From: Gemmatimonadaceae bacterium
GTDB lineage: Bacteria; Gemmatimonadota; Gemmatimonadetes; Gemmatimonadales; Gemmatimonadaceae
Length of the DNA stretch: 64,000 nucleotides
Assembly: GCA_016742275.1 (NCBI GenBank)
Contig: JACVCD010000009.1
Span: 124,001-188,000 of the forward strand
Direction: 5' to 3'
Made by a program: the position numbers and the translations under genes. Positions 25,623-33,420 of this stretch are shown piece by piece. Under the pieces are notes generated by a model. That model saw only the letters and a list, made by a program, of their open reading frames with translations, was not told where the DNA came from and searched no databases. Numbering within the stretch: the first letter of the stretch is position 1; each line of letters opens with the position of its first letter.

Positions 25623-26644
25623 GTGAACCCTCTTTCAGCGCCGACGATTTGCCGTTCGGGCTCGAGCGCCGTCCGGCAGTTCGATTGCGCCGGCTTCGTC
25701 GCACAGAGGCGCTGCGCCGCGCGGTGCGCGAAACTCGCCTCCATCCGGCGCAGTTTATCTGGCCCTTGTTTGTGCGATCGGGGCAGGGCCTTCGCACGCC
25801 GATTGGCTCCATGCCGGGTGTCTATCAGACATCGGTGGACGAACTGCTCAAGGATGCGCAGCGCGCTGTGGATGCGGAGATTGGCGGCATCCTGCTGTTT
25901 GGCATCCCCGACCACAAGGACAGTGTGGGTTCGTCGGCCTGGGACCCGCATGGGCCAGTGGCCGAAGCCGTGCGCGCCGTAAAGCAGGCGTTTCCGTCGT
26001 TGCTGGTGATTACCGATGTGTGCATGTGCGAGTACACCGATCACGGCCACTGCGGTGTGCTGACCAGCGAAGGCGACGTGGACAACGACGCGACACTGGA
26101 GTTGCTCGCGCGTGAGGCGCTGGCTCATGTGGAGGCCGGTGCCGACATGGTGGCGCCCAGCGATATGATGGATCATCGTATCGCGCGTTTGCGCGACGAA
26201 CTGGATGATGCGGGCTATTCGCATATTCCCATCATGAGCTATGCCGCCAAGTACGCGTCGGCATTTTACGGACCGTTCCGCGAGGCGGCAGAAAGTACGC
26301 CAGCGTTTGGTGATCGGCGCAGCTATCAGATGGATCCAGCCAATGCACGGGAAGCACTGCGCGAGGTGCAACTCGATGTCACCGAAGGAGCCGATATCCT
26401 GATGGTGAAGCCGGCTGGTGCGTACCTCGATATCATTGCTGCCGTAAAGCGTGACACCGGACTGCCGCTTGCCGCCTATCAGGTGAGTGGGGAATACTCG
26501 ATGATCAAAGCAGCCGCCGAACGCGGATGGATCGATGGCGACCGTGCGATGATGGAATCGCTGGTGGCCATTGCACGCGCCGGAGCAGATCTGATCATCA
26601 CCTACTTTGCGCTGGATGCGGCGGCGGCTCTTCGCGCCCGCTGA
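25619..26644 (+). CDS. hemB: Delta-aminolevulinic acid dehydratase (porphobilinogen synthase)
   Basis: The 341-aa enzyme condenses two aminolevulinates to porphobilinogen. It has the zinc-type cysteine cluster [14 protein letters not shown] (Cys135, Cys137, Cys145) rather than the Asp-rich magnesium version. The two catalytic lysines are in [16 protein letters not shown] (Lys211) and [11 protein letters not shown] (Lys264). The ATG at 25619 overlaps the hemC stop; the longer open frame upstream is the hemC region in another frame. With hemC and hemD it covers three consecutive steps from aminolevulinate to uroporphyrinogen III. Confidence 0.97.
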   Translation: MSEPSFSADDLPFGLERRPAVRLRRLRRTEALRRAVRETRLHPAQFIWPLFVRSGQGLRTPIGSMPGVYQTSVDELLKDAQRAVDAEIGGILLFGIPDHKDSVGSSAWDPHGPVAEAVRAVKQAFPSLLVITDVCMCEYTDHGHCGVLTSEGDVDNDATLELLAREALAHVEAGADMVAPSDMMDHRIARLRDELDDAGYSHIPIMSYAAKYASAFYGPFREAAESTPAFGDRRSYQMDPANAREALREVQLDVTEGADILMVKPAGAYLDIIAAVKRDTGLPLAAYQVSGEYSMIKAAAERGWIDGDRAMMESLVAIARAGADLIITYFALDAAAALRAR

Positions 26645-26692
26645 GTTGTCTCTACGTTGTTGCTGAGTTCTTCGATCGATGGAGCGTGGTAG

Positions 26693-27229
26693 ATGTTGCA
26701 CAACCCGTGGCATGACATCCCGGCTGGAAAGCATCCACCGGAGCAGGTGACGGCAATCATCGAGATCCCGTCGGGATCGCGAAACAAGTACGAGCTCGAC
26801 AAGGATACCGGGCACTTCAAGCTCGACCGGGTGCTGTATTCTGCCGTGCACTATCCCGGCGACTACGGGTTCATTCCGCGCACGCTGCACGAGGATAACG
26901 ATCCGCTCGACGTGCTGGTGAAGATCAATGAGCCGACGTTTCCGGGCTGTCAGATCAACGCGCGTCCGATTGGTGTGCTCACCATGCTCGACAAGGGCGA
27001 GCCAGACGACAAGATCCTGGCCGTACCGGCGGACGATCCGTACTACGCGGACGTGTTCGATATTGCCGATCTGTCACCGCACTATCTCAAGGAAGTCGAG
27101 CATTTCTTTTTCATCTACAAGGATCTCGAAGGCAAGCGCATGGAGATCACGGGATGGAAGAAGAGCGAAGTCGCCCTCGAGATCATCAAGCGCAGCATGG
27201 AGCGCTACCACAACGCGTTCAACACCTGA
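26693..27229 (+). CDS. ppa: Inorganic pyrophosphatase
   Basis: The 178-aa soluble family I pyrophosphatase has the metal-binding EDNDPLDVLV motif, the substrate-binding SGSRNKYELDKDTG with Lys and Glu, the YPGDYGFIPRT loop, and a later KILAVPADDP segment. It pulls forward reactions that release diphosphate. It starts 48 nt after hemB with GGAGCGTGGTAG before the ATG. It may share the haem transcript or have its own promoter. The gene ends 30 nt before the convergent ketoacyl-synthase gene. Confidence 0.96.
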   Translation: MLHNPWHDIPAGKHPPEQVTAIIEIPSGSRNKYELDKDTGHFKLDRVLYSAVHYPGDYGFIPRTLHEDNDPLDVLVKINEPTFPGCQINARPIGVLTMLDKGEPDDKILAVPADDPYYADVFDIADLSPHYLKEVEHFFFIYKDLEGKRMEITGWKKSEVALEIIKRSMERYHNAFNT

Positions 27230-27259
27230 CGCGTTGCGCGACGGCGGTCGTGACCGGCG

Positions 27260-28519
27260 TCATGACGGCCGCCGAAATACGAGCGCGGCGTTGATACCGC
27301 CAAAACCGAAAGAATTGGACAACACGACGCGAGGGGAGAGGTCACGCCCTTCGCGTTGAATGAGGTTGAGATCGCAGGCCGGATCTGGCCGCTCGAGATT
27401 GACGGTCGGCGGCACCCAGCCGCGCTGCACGGCCAGAGCACAAATGGCTGCTTCGATGGCGCCACTCGCGCCCAGCGCATGTCCGTAGTAGCCCTTGGTG
27501 CCGGATACCGGCACTTCGCGTGCGCGGGCGCCGAACACGTGATGAATGGCCAGCGATTCTGTGGGATCGTTGAGCGGGGTGCTGCTGCCGTGCGCGTTGA
27601 TGTAGTCCACGTCGTCGGTCGTAACGGCTGCGTCATTGAGAGCCAGCCGCATGCAGCGCGCAGCCTGAGTGCCTTGAGGGTGCGGCGCCGTCATGTGATG
27701 GGCATCGTTGGTCGTGCCGTAGCCCGACAGCTCGGCATAGATGCGTGCGCCACGAGCTACGGCGTGATCCCACGACTCCAGCAGCAGCACGGCGGATCCC
27801 TCGCCCATGACGAAGCCATCCCGATCAGCATCGAACGGGCGTGATGCATGAACGGGATCGTCGTTGCGGGTGCTCATGGCTCGTATCAGCGCAAACGCAC
27901 CAAAGCACAGTGTGGCGAGTGGAGCTTCGGCGCCGCCAGCAAGCATGACGTCAGCATAGCCATCGCGGATCTGCCGCGCGGCTTCCCCAATGGCCATGGC
28001 GCCAGAAGCACAGCTCATGGCGTTGGTGCTGTTGGGACCGCGCACGCCGAATTCGATGGCCATGTTGCAACTGGCCGCACCCCCAAAGACGGCCAGGGCG
28101 AGCGTGGCGTCCACATTGCGCAGACCGCCCTGCTGAAAACGTGCAGCCTGTTCCTCAGCGTACCCAACACCACCTAGCGCCGTCCCCATCATCGCGCCCA
28201 TGCGGTCGCGATCCACGGTGTTCAGGTCGAGCGCACCATCCGCCAATGCCAGCTGTGATGCCACGACGGCGAACTGACTGAATCGATCGAGACGGCGGAC
28301 ACGTCTCGCATCGACGTACTGCGTAGGGTCGAAGTCGGGGACTTCTGCTGCGCACTGCGAGCGAAAGATCGAGACGTCGAATCGCGTGGCGTTCCGTACG
28401 GCCGATTGTTGTGCACGGAGTCCTGTCCACAACGCATCGACACCCGTGCCGATGGGTGTGACGCAACCGATGCCCGTTATGGCGACACGACGGCGTGCAG
28501 GGAAGCTGGATGCGTTCAT
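27260..28519 (-). CDS. Beta-ketoacyl-ACP synthase (FabF-like), last gene of a six-gene operon
   Basis: The 419-aa thiolase-fold condensing enzyme has the Cys-His-His triad: Cys170 in NAMSCASGAM, His in YINAHGSSTPLNDPTE, and His in GTKGYYGHALGASGAIEA. The C-terminal SNSFGFGGINAALVF is typical of FabF/KAS II. It should extend an acyl-ACP with malonyl-ACP. The elbow differs from the common TACATG of housekeeping FabF, and the genomic company is not a fatty-acid operon, so a specialised polyketide-like role is likely. The ATG overlaps the stop of the SRPBCC gene (ATGA), which indicates tight coupling. No acyl-carrier-protein gene is adjacent. Confidence 0.92.
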   Translation of the reverse strand: MNASSFPARRRVAITGIGCVTPIGTGVDALWTGLRAQQSAVRNATRFDVSIFRSQCAAEVPDFDPTQYVDARRVRRLDRFSQFAVVASQLALADGALDLNTVDRDRMGAMMGTALGGVGYAEEQAARFQQGGLRNVDATLALAVFGGAASCNMAIEFGVRGPNSTNAMSCASGAMAIGEAARQIRDGYADVMLAGGAEAPLATLCFGAFALIRAMSTRNDDPVHASRPFDADRDGFVMGEGSAVLLLESWDHAVARGARIYAELSGYGTTNDAHHMTAPHPQGTQAARCMRLALNDAAVTTDDVDYINAHGSSTPLNDPTESLAIHHVFGARAREVPVSGTKGYYGHALGASGAIEAAICALAVQRGWVPPTVNLERPDPACDLNLIQREGRDLSPRVVLSNSFGFGGINAALVFRRPS

Positions 28520-29022
28520 ACGCCACGCTCCGCGACCTTGGCAAGACCGGCGAGTGTACGGGAGGCGATGCCATGCACGAACACGGGAGCAATGACCTCA
28601 GTCGCGGCGAAACGTCCAATCAGCGGCCACATCGGACCATTCCATGTGTGCACGATACGCGCGAGCGTGCCACCATCGGTTTCGGTAAAGCTCCACTCCA
28701 CATCCATGCGGGTGGTGACACCACCAATGTGGTGAAATCGCACCCAGGGCACATCGTGATTGACCGCCATTTGCGATAACCACCATGTCGGCCAATTGAA
28801 CAGACCAAAGGGGCGATTGGCCGACATCTCCACAATGCCACCACCGTCGCTGCGCCGCTCACGGAAACGCACATAGCGATAGTGCGACAGATAGGCCGGC
28901 CAGTGTTCCACGGCGGCGGCAATGGTGAACATGCGTTGCACCGGCGCACGGACCAGCAGTTCATCCACCGTCGTGACGAGGCGATCGGTGGCTGGCGATC
29001 CAAGATCAAAGGGAGTGGTCAT
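28516..29022 (-). CDS. SRPBCC (START/polyketide-cyclase-like) ligand-binding protein
   Basis: The 168-aa protein has the helix-grip pattern of SRPBCC proteins: VDELLVRAPVQRMFTIAAAVEHWPAYLSHYRYVRFRE at the start, strands such as MDVEWSFTETDGGTLARIVHTWNG, and a long C-terminal helix (FVHGIASRTLAGLAKVAE). Family members bind hydrophobic ligands; some act as polyketide aromatases/cyclases or coenzyme Q-binding COQ10-like chaperones. It lies between a methyltransferase and a ketoacyl synthase, which fits either cyclisation of a polyketide or handling of a quinone-like product. The function is inferred from context. Confidence 0.8.
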   Translation of the reverse strand: MTTPFDLGSPATDRLVTTVDELLVRAPVQRMFTIAAAVEHWPAYLSHYRYVRFRERRSDGGGIVEMSANRPFGLFNWPTWWLSQMAVNHDVPWVRFHHIGGVTTRMDVEWSFTETDGGTLARIVHTWNGPMWPLIGRFAATEVIAPVFVHGIASRTLAGLAKVAERGV

Positions 29023-29036
29023 CGTGTGCGATCAGC

Positions 29037-29762
29037 TCATTGTGTAGGACAACTCTCGGCGGATGCCATCGGATGCCATCGGGCGTGCACGCGAAAGCCA
29101 AGCCCACGTTGCACATCGGGTCGGCAGCCCGTGGATTGCTGTACGAGCGCACGGAGTTCGTCCGTGGTATACCCGCGCCGTACGGAAAGCATCCCATCGT
29201 GCCTACTGACTGGATGAAATCCGAGGGCGTACGATGCAGCCCAAAGACCGGCGGCAGCCAACCAACTGCGGCGGAGATCACCGATGACTACTGTGTGACG
29301 AGCCACGCGTGTGCATTCCTGCAGGAGCTGCGCGGCAAGTGCGTCTTCGAAGTGATGCAGCACCTGAGAGCAGGTCACGAGATCGATGCTGCGATCTGCC
29401 AGCGGCAGCGCCAGCGCTGATCCACTCACCACCTGGTCGCACTGCTTCGACGCGGCACGCGCGACCGGCAGACTGAGTTCGAGTCCTACCGTGCGCAGGT
29501 GAATGCCGTGACGTGACGCGGCCCGTGTCACGGCGCGTGGGATATCCCCAAGCCCTGTTCCCACATCGAGCAATGTGAGCGTGCGAATTCCAGCGCGAGC
29601 AGACTCCCGCCAAACGGGATTCAACGCGGTCAGGACTGCCCGACGACCACCGAACAGTCGATTGGCCAGCGCCACATCACGAAGTGAACGCAGCGCGAGC
29701 GCCGGATCGGCATCGGGATCGTCGAGCATCTCATGACCGCGCGCCCGTGCCGGTGTAAACAT
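29037..29762 (-). CDS. SAM-dependent class I methyltransferase
   Basis: The 241-aa protein has a class I methyltransferase core. Motif I is LTLLDVGTGLGDIPRAV (about residue 60), followed by the GLELSLPVAR acidic strand, SALALPLADRSIDLVTCSQVLHHF, and a C-terminal SRHDGMLSVRRGYTTDELRALV segment. The N-terminal GHEMLDDPDADPALALRSLRDVALANRLFGG is, in my recollection, characteristic of methyltransferases found beside type III polyketide synthases and FAD oxidoreductases in bacteria. That link is from memory and needs a search. It starts 15 nt after the flavin reductase gene and ends 14 nt before the SRPBCC gene. Confidence 0.85.
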   Translation of the reverse strand: MFTPARARGHEMLDDPDADPALALRSLRDVALANRLFGGRRAVLTALNPVWRESARAGIRTLTLLDVGTGLGDIPRAVTRAASRHGIHLRTVGLELSLPVARAASKQCDQVVSGSALALPLADRSIDLVTCSQVLHHFEDALAAQLLQECTRVARHTVVIGDLRRSWLAAAGLWAASYALGFHPVSRHDGMLSVRRGYTTDELRALVQQSTGCRPDVQRGLGFRVHARWHPMASAESCPTQ

Positions 29763-29777
29763 GTGTGTTTCGAGTGG

Positions 29778-30251
29778 TCAGCGTTCCAGCATGGCGTACC
29801 CACCGCGATAGTACAGCAGCGGTCTGCCGTCGCCAACGTCGGCGTGCTCAACCTGTCCTACGATCAACACATGATCGCCCGACGGATACCGGGCCACGAT
29901 CTTGCATTGCAACCAGGCCAGGACATCGTCGAGCACGGGAATGCCTGTGCGCCCGTCGTGAAAACCGATGCCCACGAAGCGATCGTCGGATTTTCCCGCA
30001 AAGCGGCGGGACATCGCTTCCTGCGTGGAGCTCAGCACGTTGACGGCAAATTGCTCCACGTGTGCAAGCAGTGGTGTCATGGTGGCGTCATTGGCCACGC
30101 AAATGAGAACCAGCGGCGGGTCCAGCGACAGCGAAGCAAAGGCGCTCACTGTCATGCCATGGGGAGTCCCGTCCTGGTCACGGGTGGTCACCACCGTGAC
30201 ACCGCTGGCGAAGCGCCCGAGTACGGCGCGAAAGAGATCCTGATCGATCAT
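29778..30251 (-). CDS. Flavin reductase family (FMN-binding split barrel) protein
   Basis: The 157-aa protein matches NAD(P)H:flavin oxidoreductases of the HpaC/RutF type: FRAVLGRFASGVTVVTTRDQDG, GMTVSAFASLSLDPPLVLICV, FAVNVLSSTQEAMSRRFAG, and a C-terminal DHVLIVGQVEHADVGDGRPLLYYRGGY. Such proteins supply reduced flavin to a partner monooxygenase or bind FMN themselves. The ATG at 30251 overlaps the stop of the FAD oxidoreductase gene; a longer open frame upstream is another frame of that gene. Being coupled to an FAD oxidoreductase suggests they act as a pair. Confidence 0.88.
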   Translation of the reverse strand: MIDQDLFRAVLGRFASGVTVVTTRDQDGTPHGMTVSAFASLSLDPPLVLICVANDATMTPLLAHVEQFAVNVLSSTQEAMSRRFAGKSDDRFVGIGFHDGRTGIPVLDDVLAWLQCKIVARYPSGDHVLIVGQVEHADVGDGRPLLYYRGGYAMLER

Positions 30252-31552
30252 GAAGTGAGGAAACGCCAGAGCGTGGCCGGGCGCAAGACCGCGGAAGGAG
30301 GAATCACGCCTCCCGTGGCGCCGACGAGCAGGTCTGCGAGGTGTGGATCGCGGCTGAGAACCCGCGCCGCATAGTTGAGCAGAGCAGGGAATGCCACGGC
30401 AACACCAATGAGGTGCTCGATACGCCACTTGCCGGCAAACGCTTGCCGACGGGTCTGTGCATACTGCCGCAGCGCCTCGGCGTGAGACGATCGGGACGTA
30501 CTGCGAATTGCATGAAGGGCGTGAGGTGCCAGCAGTTCGCCGCCAATCAATGCGGACTGAATACCCTCGCCGGTAAACGGATCGAAGAAATCCGCGGCGT
30601 CGCCGGTAAGCAAAGCCCCAGGTGCCCACGGACGGCGAGCGTGTGAAGCAAATGGTCCAGTCGTTTGCACGTCCGACACCCGCGTGGCGTACTGCATGCG
30701 AGGCGACAGTTCCGGGTGCGCGGCCAGCCACTCGTCGAGAAAGGCCTGCGGTCTCCCCGCTGCAGTACGCGCGTGGTGTGCCGGTACCACCAGCGCCACG
30801 TTGGTCACGTCATCGCTAACGCGCGCGAGGCCGACATAACCGGCGTGCGTCCGGGCGTGCGCTCCACTCTGTGCTCTTTTCTGCGCTCTTTTCTGTGCCC
30901 GAGTGTCGCCGAGGACGTGCATCTCACCGACATCACCCATGTTGGCGACGTGCCGGTAGTGCGCCACAAAGGCATAGCGACGGGGCCAGCGTGCTGTGTG
31001 CGCAAGCTTCAATCGACGCGCTACCACGGAACGCAGTCCATCAGCGCCAATCACAATGTCGGCACGAATCTCCTGCGGCGCGTCCGTCATGCGATCCTGT
31101 GCGGTACTGCGCGTCGTTACGCCAACCACGACGCCATTGTCCATCAGGATCTGATCAACGGTCACACCTTCACGCACCTCGACACCGGTAGCCCGCGCAC
31201 GATCGAGCAACAACGCATCGAGAAGCTCGCGGCGCACACCGAATCCGATTTCGGCCGAACCTTCCTTGTTTGGTGCGCTGCCGAATCGACCCTGAATGCG
31301 GACGCCATTCGGTGCGTGCACGGTCATTCCACGCAGTGTGGGCGCCTGCTGGGTGATCGCGGACAATACGCCCATGCTCTCCAGAATGCGTGCCGCGCCT
31401 GGGCTCACGTACTCCGCGCAGGCCTTCCGCCTCGGAAACTGCGCGCGGTCGAGCAGCAGCACATCGAGACCGAGTTGCGCGCAATGCCATGCAGCAGACG
31501 TGCCCGCCGGGCCGCCGCCGACAACGAGTACCTGCGTGCGAACACGGTTCAT
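30248..31552 (-). CDS. FAD-dependent oxidoreductase, geranylgeranyl-reductase-like family
   Basis: The 434-aa flavoprotein has the dinucleotide fold VLVVGGGPAGTSAAWHCAQLGLDVLLLDRAQFPRRKACAEYVSP at the N-terminus. The FPRxKxCxE-type motif is seen in geranylgeranyl reductase and halogenase-like monooxygenases. A DG-type motif is IVIGADGLRSVVARRL, and the GD motif is LLTGDAADFFDPFTGEGIQSAL. A short basic repeat (QKRAQKRAQ) about residue 215 is encoded by a 12-bp tandem repeat. It could hydroxylate or reduce an aromatic or isoprenoid substrate; the choice is open. It lies 18 nt after the DUF92 gene and overlaps the flavin reductase gene. Confidence 0.85.
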   Translation of the reverse strand: MNRVRTQVLVVGGGPAGTSAAWHCAQLGLDVLLLDRAQFPRRKACAEYVSPGAARILESMGVLSAITQQAPTLRGMTVHAPNGVRIQGRFGSAPNKEGSAEIGFGVRRELLDALLLDRARATGVEVREGVTVDQILMDNGVVVGVTTRSTAQDRMTDAPQEIRADIVIGADGLRSVVARRLKLAHTARWPRRYAFVAHYRHVANMGDVGEMHVLGDTRAQKRAQKRAQSGAHARTHAGYVGLARVSDDVTNVALVVPAHHARTAAGRPQAFLDEWLAAHPELSPRMQYATRVSDVQTTGPFASHARRPWAPGALLTGDAADFFDPFTGEGIQSALIGGELLAPHALHAIRSTSRSSHAEALRQYAQTRRQAFAGKWRIEHLIGVAVAFPALLNYAARVLSRDPHLADLLVGATGGVIPPSAVLRPATLWRFLTS

Positions 31553-31570
31553 TCGCGACTCATGTCCGCA

Positions 31571-32452
31571 TCATATCATGCCCCATCGCCAGGCCAGCGC
31601 CATGGCGAGTGCGGCACCGACGCATGTGCACGCGACATTCACTCCGTCGTTGGTCAACCACGACAGTCCACGGTGCACTACGGTTTGAGTACCGCACACA
31701 TGCACGATCTGTTCTGTTGATTCGCCACATGTTGTGCACCATCGCTCCTGCTGATACCACGCGCCAATGAAGGTGTCGACAAACGCGCCACCAATGGCAG
31801 CGATGGCGACAATGACAACGTGCGCGGAAGTCGCGCCGCCCGTCGAAGGATCGTACACCAGTTGAGTCAGCACAGCGATCCAGGCGAAAAGGATGGCTGC
31901 GCTGATCAGCGCTATCGTGCCTGCCAGACTCACGGCTCCCGATGTGCCCGGCGGCACCCGTTGCCCCGTACGGATGGACCACGGCGTGCCTCCAATCCAT
32001 GTGCCTACTTCGGTGGCCAGCGTGTCGGCTCCGGCAGAGGCGAGTGCAGCAGCTGCGCCAAGGGTGGAGAGTGTGAGCAGCGTGTCATGCGATGGCCACA
32101 CATCCGGCCACAAGTGCAGCGCTGTGTGCCATGCCGCGAGCAGCGCGAACACACCGCCGTTGGCCAGCACCTGCCAGGCATCGCGGGTGCCACCTTTGGC
32201 CACGACTCCGGCCGTGTGCTGCTGCTTGCGGGCAGCACCCAATCGCGACGCCAGTGATGCGATCGCGAACCAGACGATGAGATGCGCTCCCCAGGACCAT
32301 CCCGCCCACAACGCCATCGTTCCCACAAAGGCCGCCGCGACGGCGCCGCTTCGCGAAAGGCTGCCAGTGCGCCGGGCAAGGCCTGCGATGCCAGTTCCCA
32401 GCGCGATTGGCAACACCCACCGAAGCAGCAACGAAATGGCGTCAGATGTCAT
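31571..32452 (-). CDS. DUF92 family membrane protein (VTE6/TMEM19-like)
   Basis: The 293-aa protein has about six to seven hydrophobic helices with the DUF92 pattern: GSLSRSGAVAAAFVGTMALWAGWSWGA, RDAWQVLANGGVFALLA, ASAGADTLATEVGTWIG, and a late GGAFVDTFIGAWYQQ. Plant and cyanobacterial members (VTE6) phosphorylate phytyl phosphate to phytyl diphosphate, and other members are uncharacterised. A C-terminal segment has three Cys (WCTTCGESTEQIVHVC) that could form a small metal site. It is the first gene of the operon; AGGTGAG lies about 11 nt before the ATG. Neighbourhood with a geranylgeranyl-reductase-like gene supports a prenyl-alcohol role. Confidence 0.85.
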   Translation of the reverse strand: MTSDAISLLLRWVLPIALGTGIAGLARRTGSLSRSGAVAAAFVGTMALWAGWSWGAHLIVWFAIASLASRLGAARKQQHTAGVVAKGGTRDAWQVLANGGVFALLAAWHTALHLWPDVWPSHDTLLTLSTLGAAAALASAGADTLATEVGTWIGGTPWSIRTGQRVPPGTSGAVSLAGTIALISAAILFAWIAVLTQLVYDPSTGGATSAHVVIVAIAAIGGAFVDTFIGAWYQQERWCTTCGESTEQIVHVCGTQTVVHRGLSWLTNDGVNVACTCVGAALAMALAWRWGMI

Positions 32453-32646
32453 CGGTACGGCTCACCTCGCCTGAGTGGTGCTGGTCCGGCTGCGCTAGGC
32501 GCGCGTTGACCGCGCGGGCAACGCTGGATTGGGGACCGGCGTGGCGCAAGCGGGCACAATGCCTGCTCAAGTCTCGCGGCGAAGGACTGTGGCGCGCATC
32601 CCACGGTCGTCCGGTGATTTCTCATCGATTGCTCATGCGTCGCCGC

Positions 32647-32676
32647 TTGAATGCGTGACCGGGGACACGTTAGCAT
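32647..32676 (+). promoter_or_regulatory. Promoter for the V4R-like gene
   Basis: TTGAAT (32647-32652), an 18-nt spacer and TAGCAT (32671-32676). The hexamer ends 9 nt before the ATG at 32686, so any leader would be about 3 nt. The 233-bp intergenic region also holds the promoter of the divergent six-gene operon, which I could not place with confidence. Confidence 0.5.
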
Positions 32677-32685
32677 CCCCAGTTC

Positions 32686-33390
32686 ATGAGTTCCGTGTCA
32701 CTCACCCCCGATGGCCGCGCTGGGCGCACTGCACCCGCTGTTGACGGCACGCTGCCACCGAACCTGCCTTTGAGCGGACGCCCGCTCGACGCCCGGTTGC
32801 CGTTGGCGTTGCTGGAAGCGGTGAAGGCCATCGACACGCCGGCCGCGGAACTCGACGCCGACTTCGTGCACGAGCTGCGCAACAAGCGGCTCGGCCTCAG
32901 TGAAACGGTACTGCAGCAGATCCGTCGCTACGCCGATGCGGTCCGTGGACGTCAGCGCATTGGATACGACGAAGTGCTGGCGCTGGCTCGGCTCATTGGC
33001 CGTCGTCCCGATGCGGATTTGGCGTTCCGCGAAGCGGGACGCCGCTGGGCACGCGCGTTCGTGGACACGGTAGGTGGTGTTCGGCGTGGTGCGGCCCGCA
33101 CGCTCCCATCCATTCTCGCGCGCCCGATTGCGTATGGTGCGCTGCGCCGGCTGGCACGTCGCCACATGGATGGCACGCTTGTACGTCATGGCAGTACGTT
33201 GCAGCTGGAAATCACGGCTCCGGTTTCGGCTGATGCTGCTCCGCGCGGTGTCGGTTGTGGTTTGTACGAAGCCGCTTTCCGTGAATCGCTGTCACTGCTC
33301 GCCGATGCCGATGGCGCCGTAGAACACGTATCATGCCGCTCGCGTGGGGATGCCCGCTGCCAGTGGCGCACTGACTGGCGTCGTCGCTGA
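32686..33390 (+). CDS. Protein with a V4R-like C-terminal domain
   Basis: The 234-aa soluble protein has an Arg-rich helical N-terminal half (LLEAVKAIDTPAAELDADFVHELRNKRLGLSETVLQQI). Its C-terminal part has the 4-vinyl-reductase-like (V4R) ending: GVGCGLYEAAFRESL, then VEHVSCRSRGDARCQW. The three Cys are positioned as in V4R domains, where they bind zinc or a small ligand. V4R domains occur in the chlorophyll-synthesis protein BchJ and in sensor proteins. No bacteriochlorophyll gene is seen here, so a sensing role is as likely. It is divergent from the six-gene operon. Confidence 0.72.
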   Translation: MSSVSLTPDGRAGRTAPAVDGTLPPNLPLSGRPLDARLPLALLEAVKAIDTPAAELDADFVHELRNKRLGLSETVLQQIRRYADAVRGRQRIGYDEVLALARLIGRRPDADLAFREAGRRWARAFVDTVGGVRRGAARTLPSILARPIAYGALRRLARRHMDGTLVRHGSTLQLEITAPVSADAAPRGVGCGLYEAAFRESLSLLADADGAVEHVSCRSRGDARCQWRTDWRRR

Positions 33391-33420
33391 TCCTTCGACT
33401 TTTCAATTCGGGTTTGCCCT

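Noticed and set aside
30252-30731. Upstream extension of the flavin reductase frame
   Set aside because: It lies inside the FAD oxidoreductase gene in another frame. The flavin reductase family similarity begins at the ATG at 30251.
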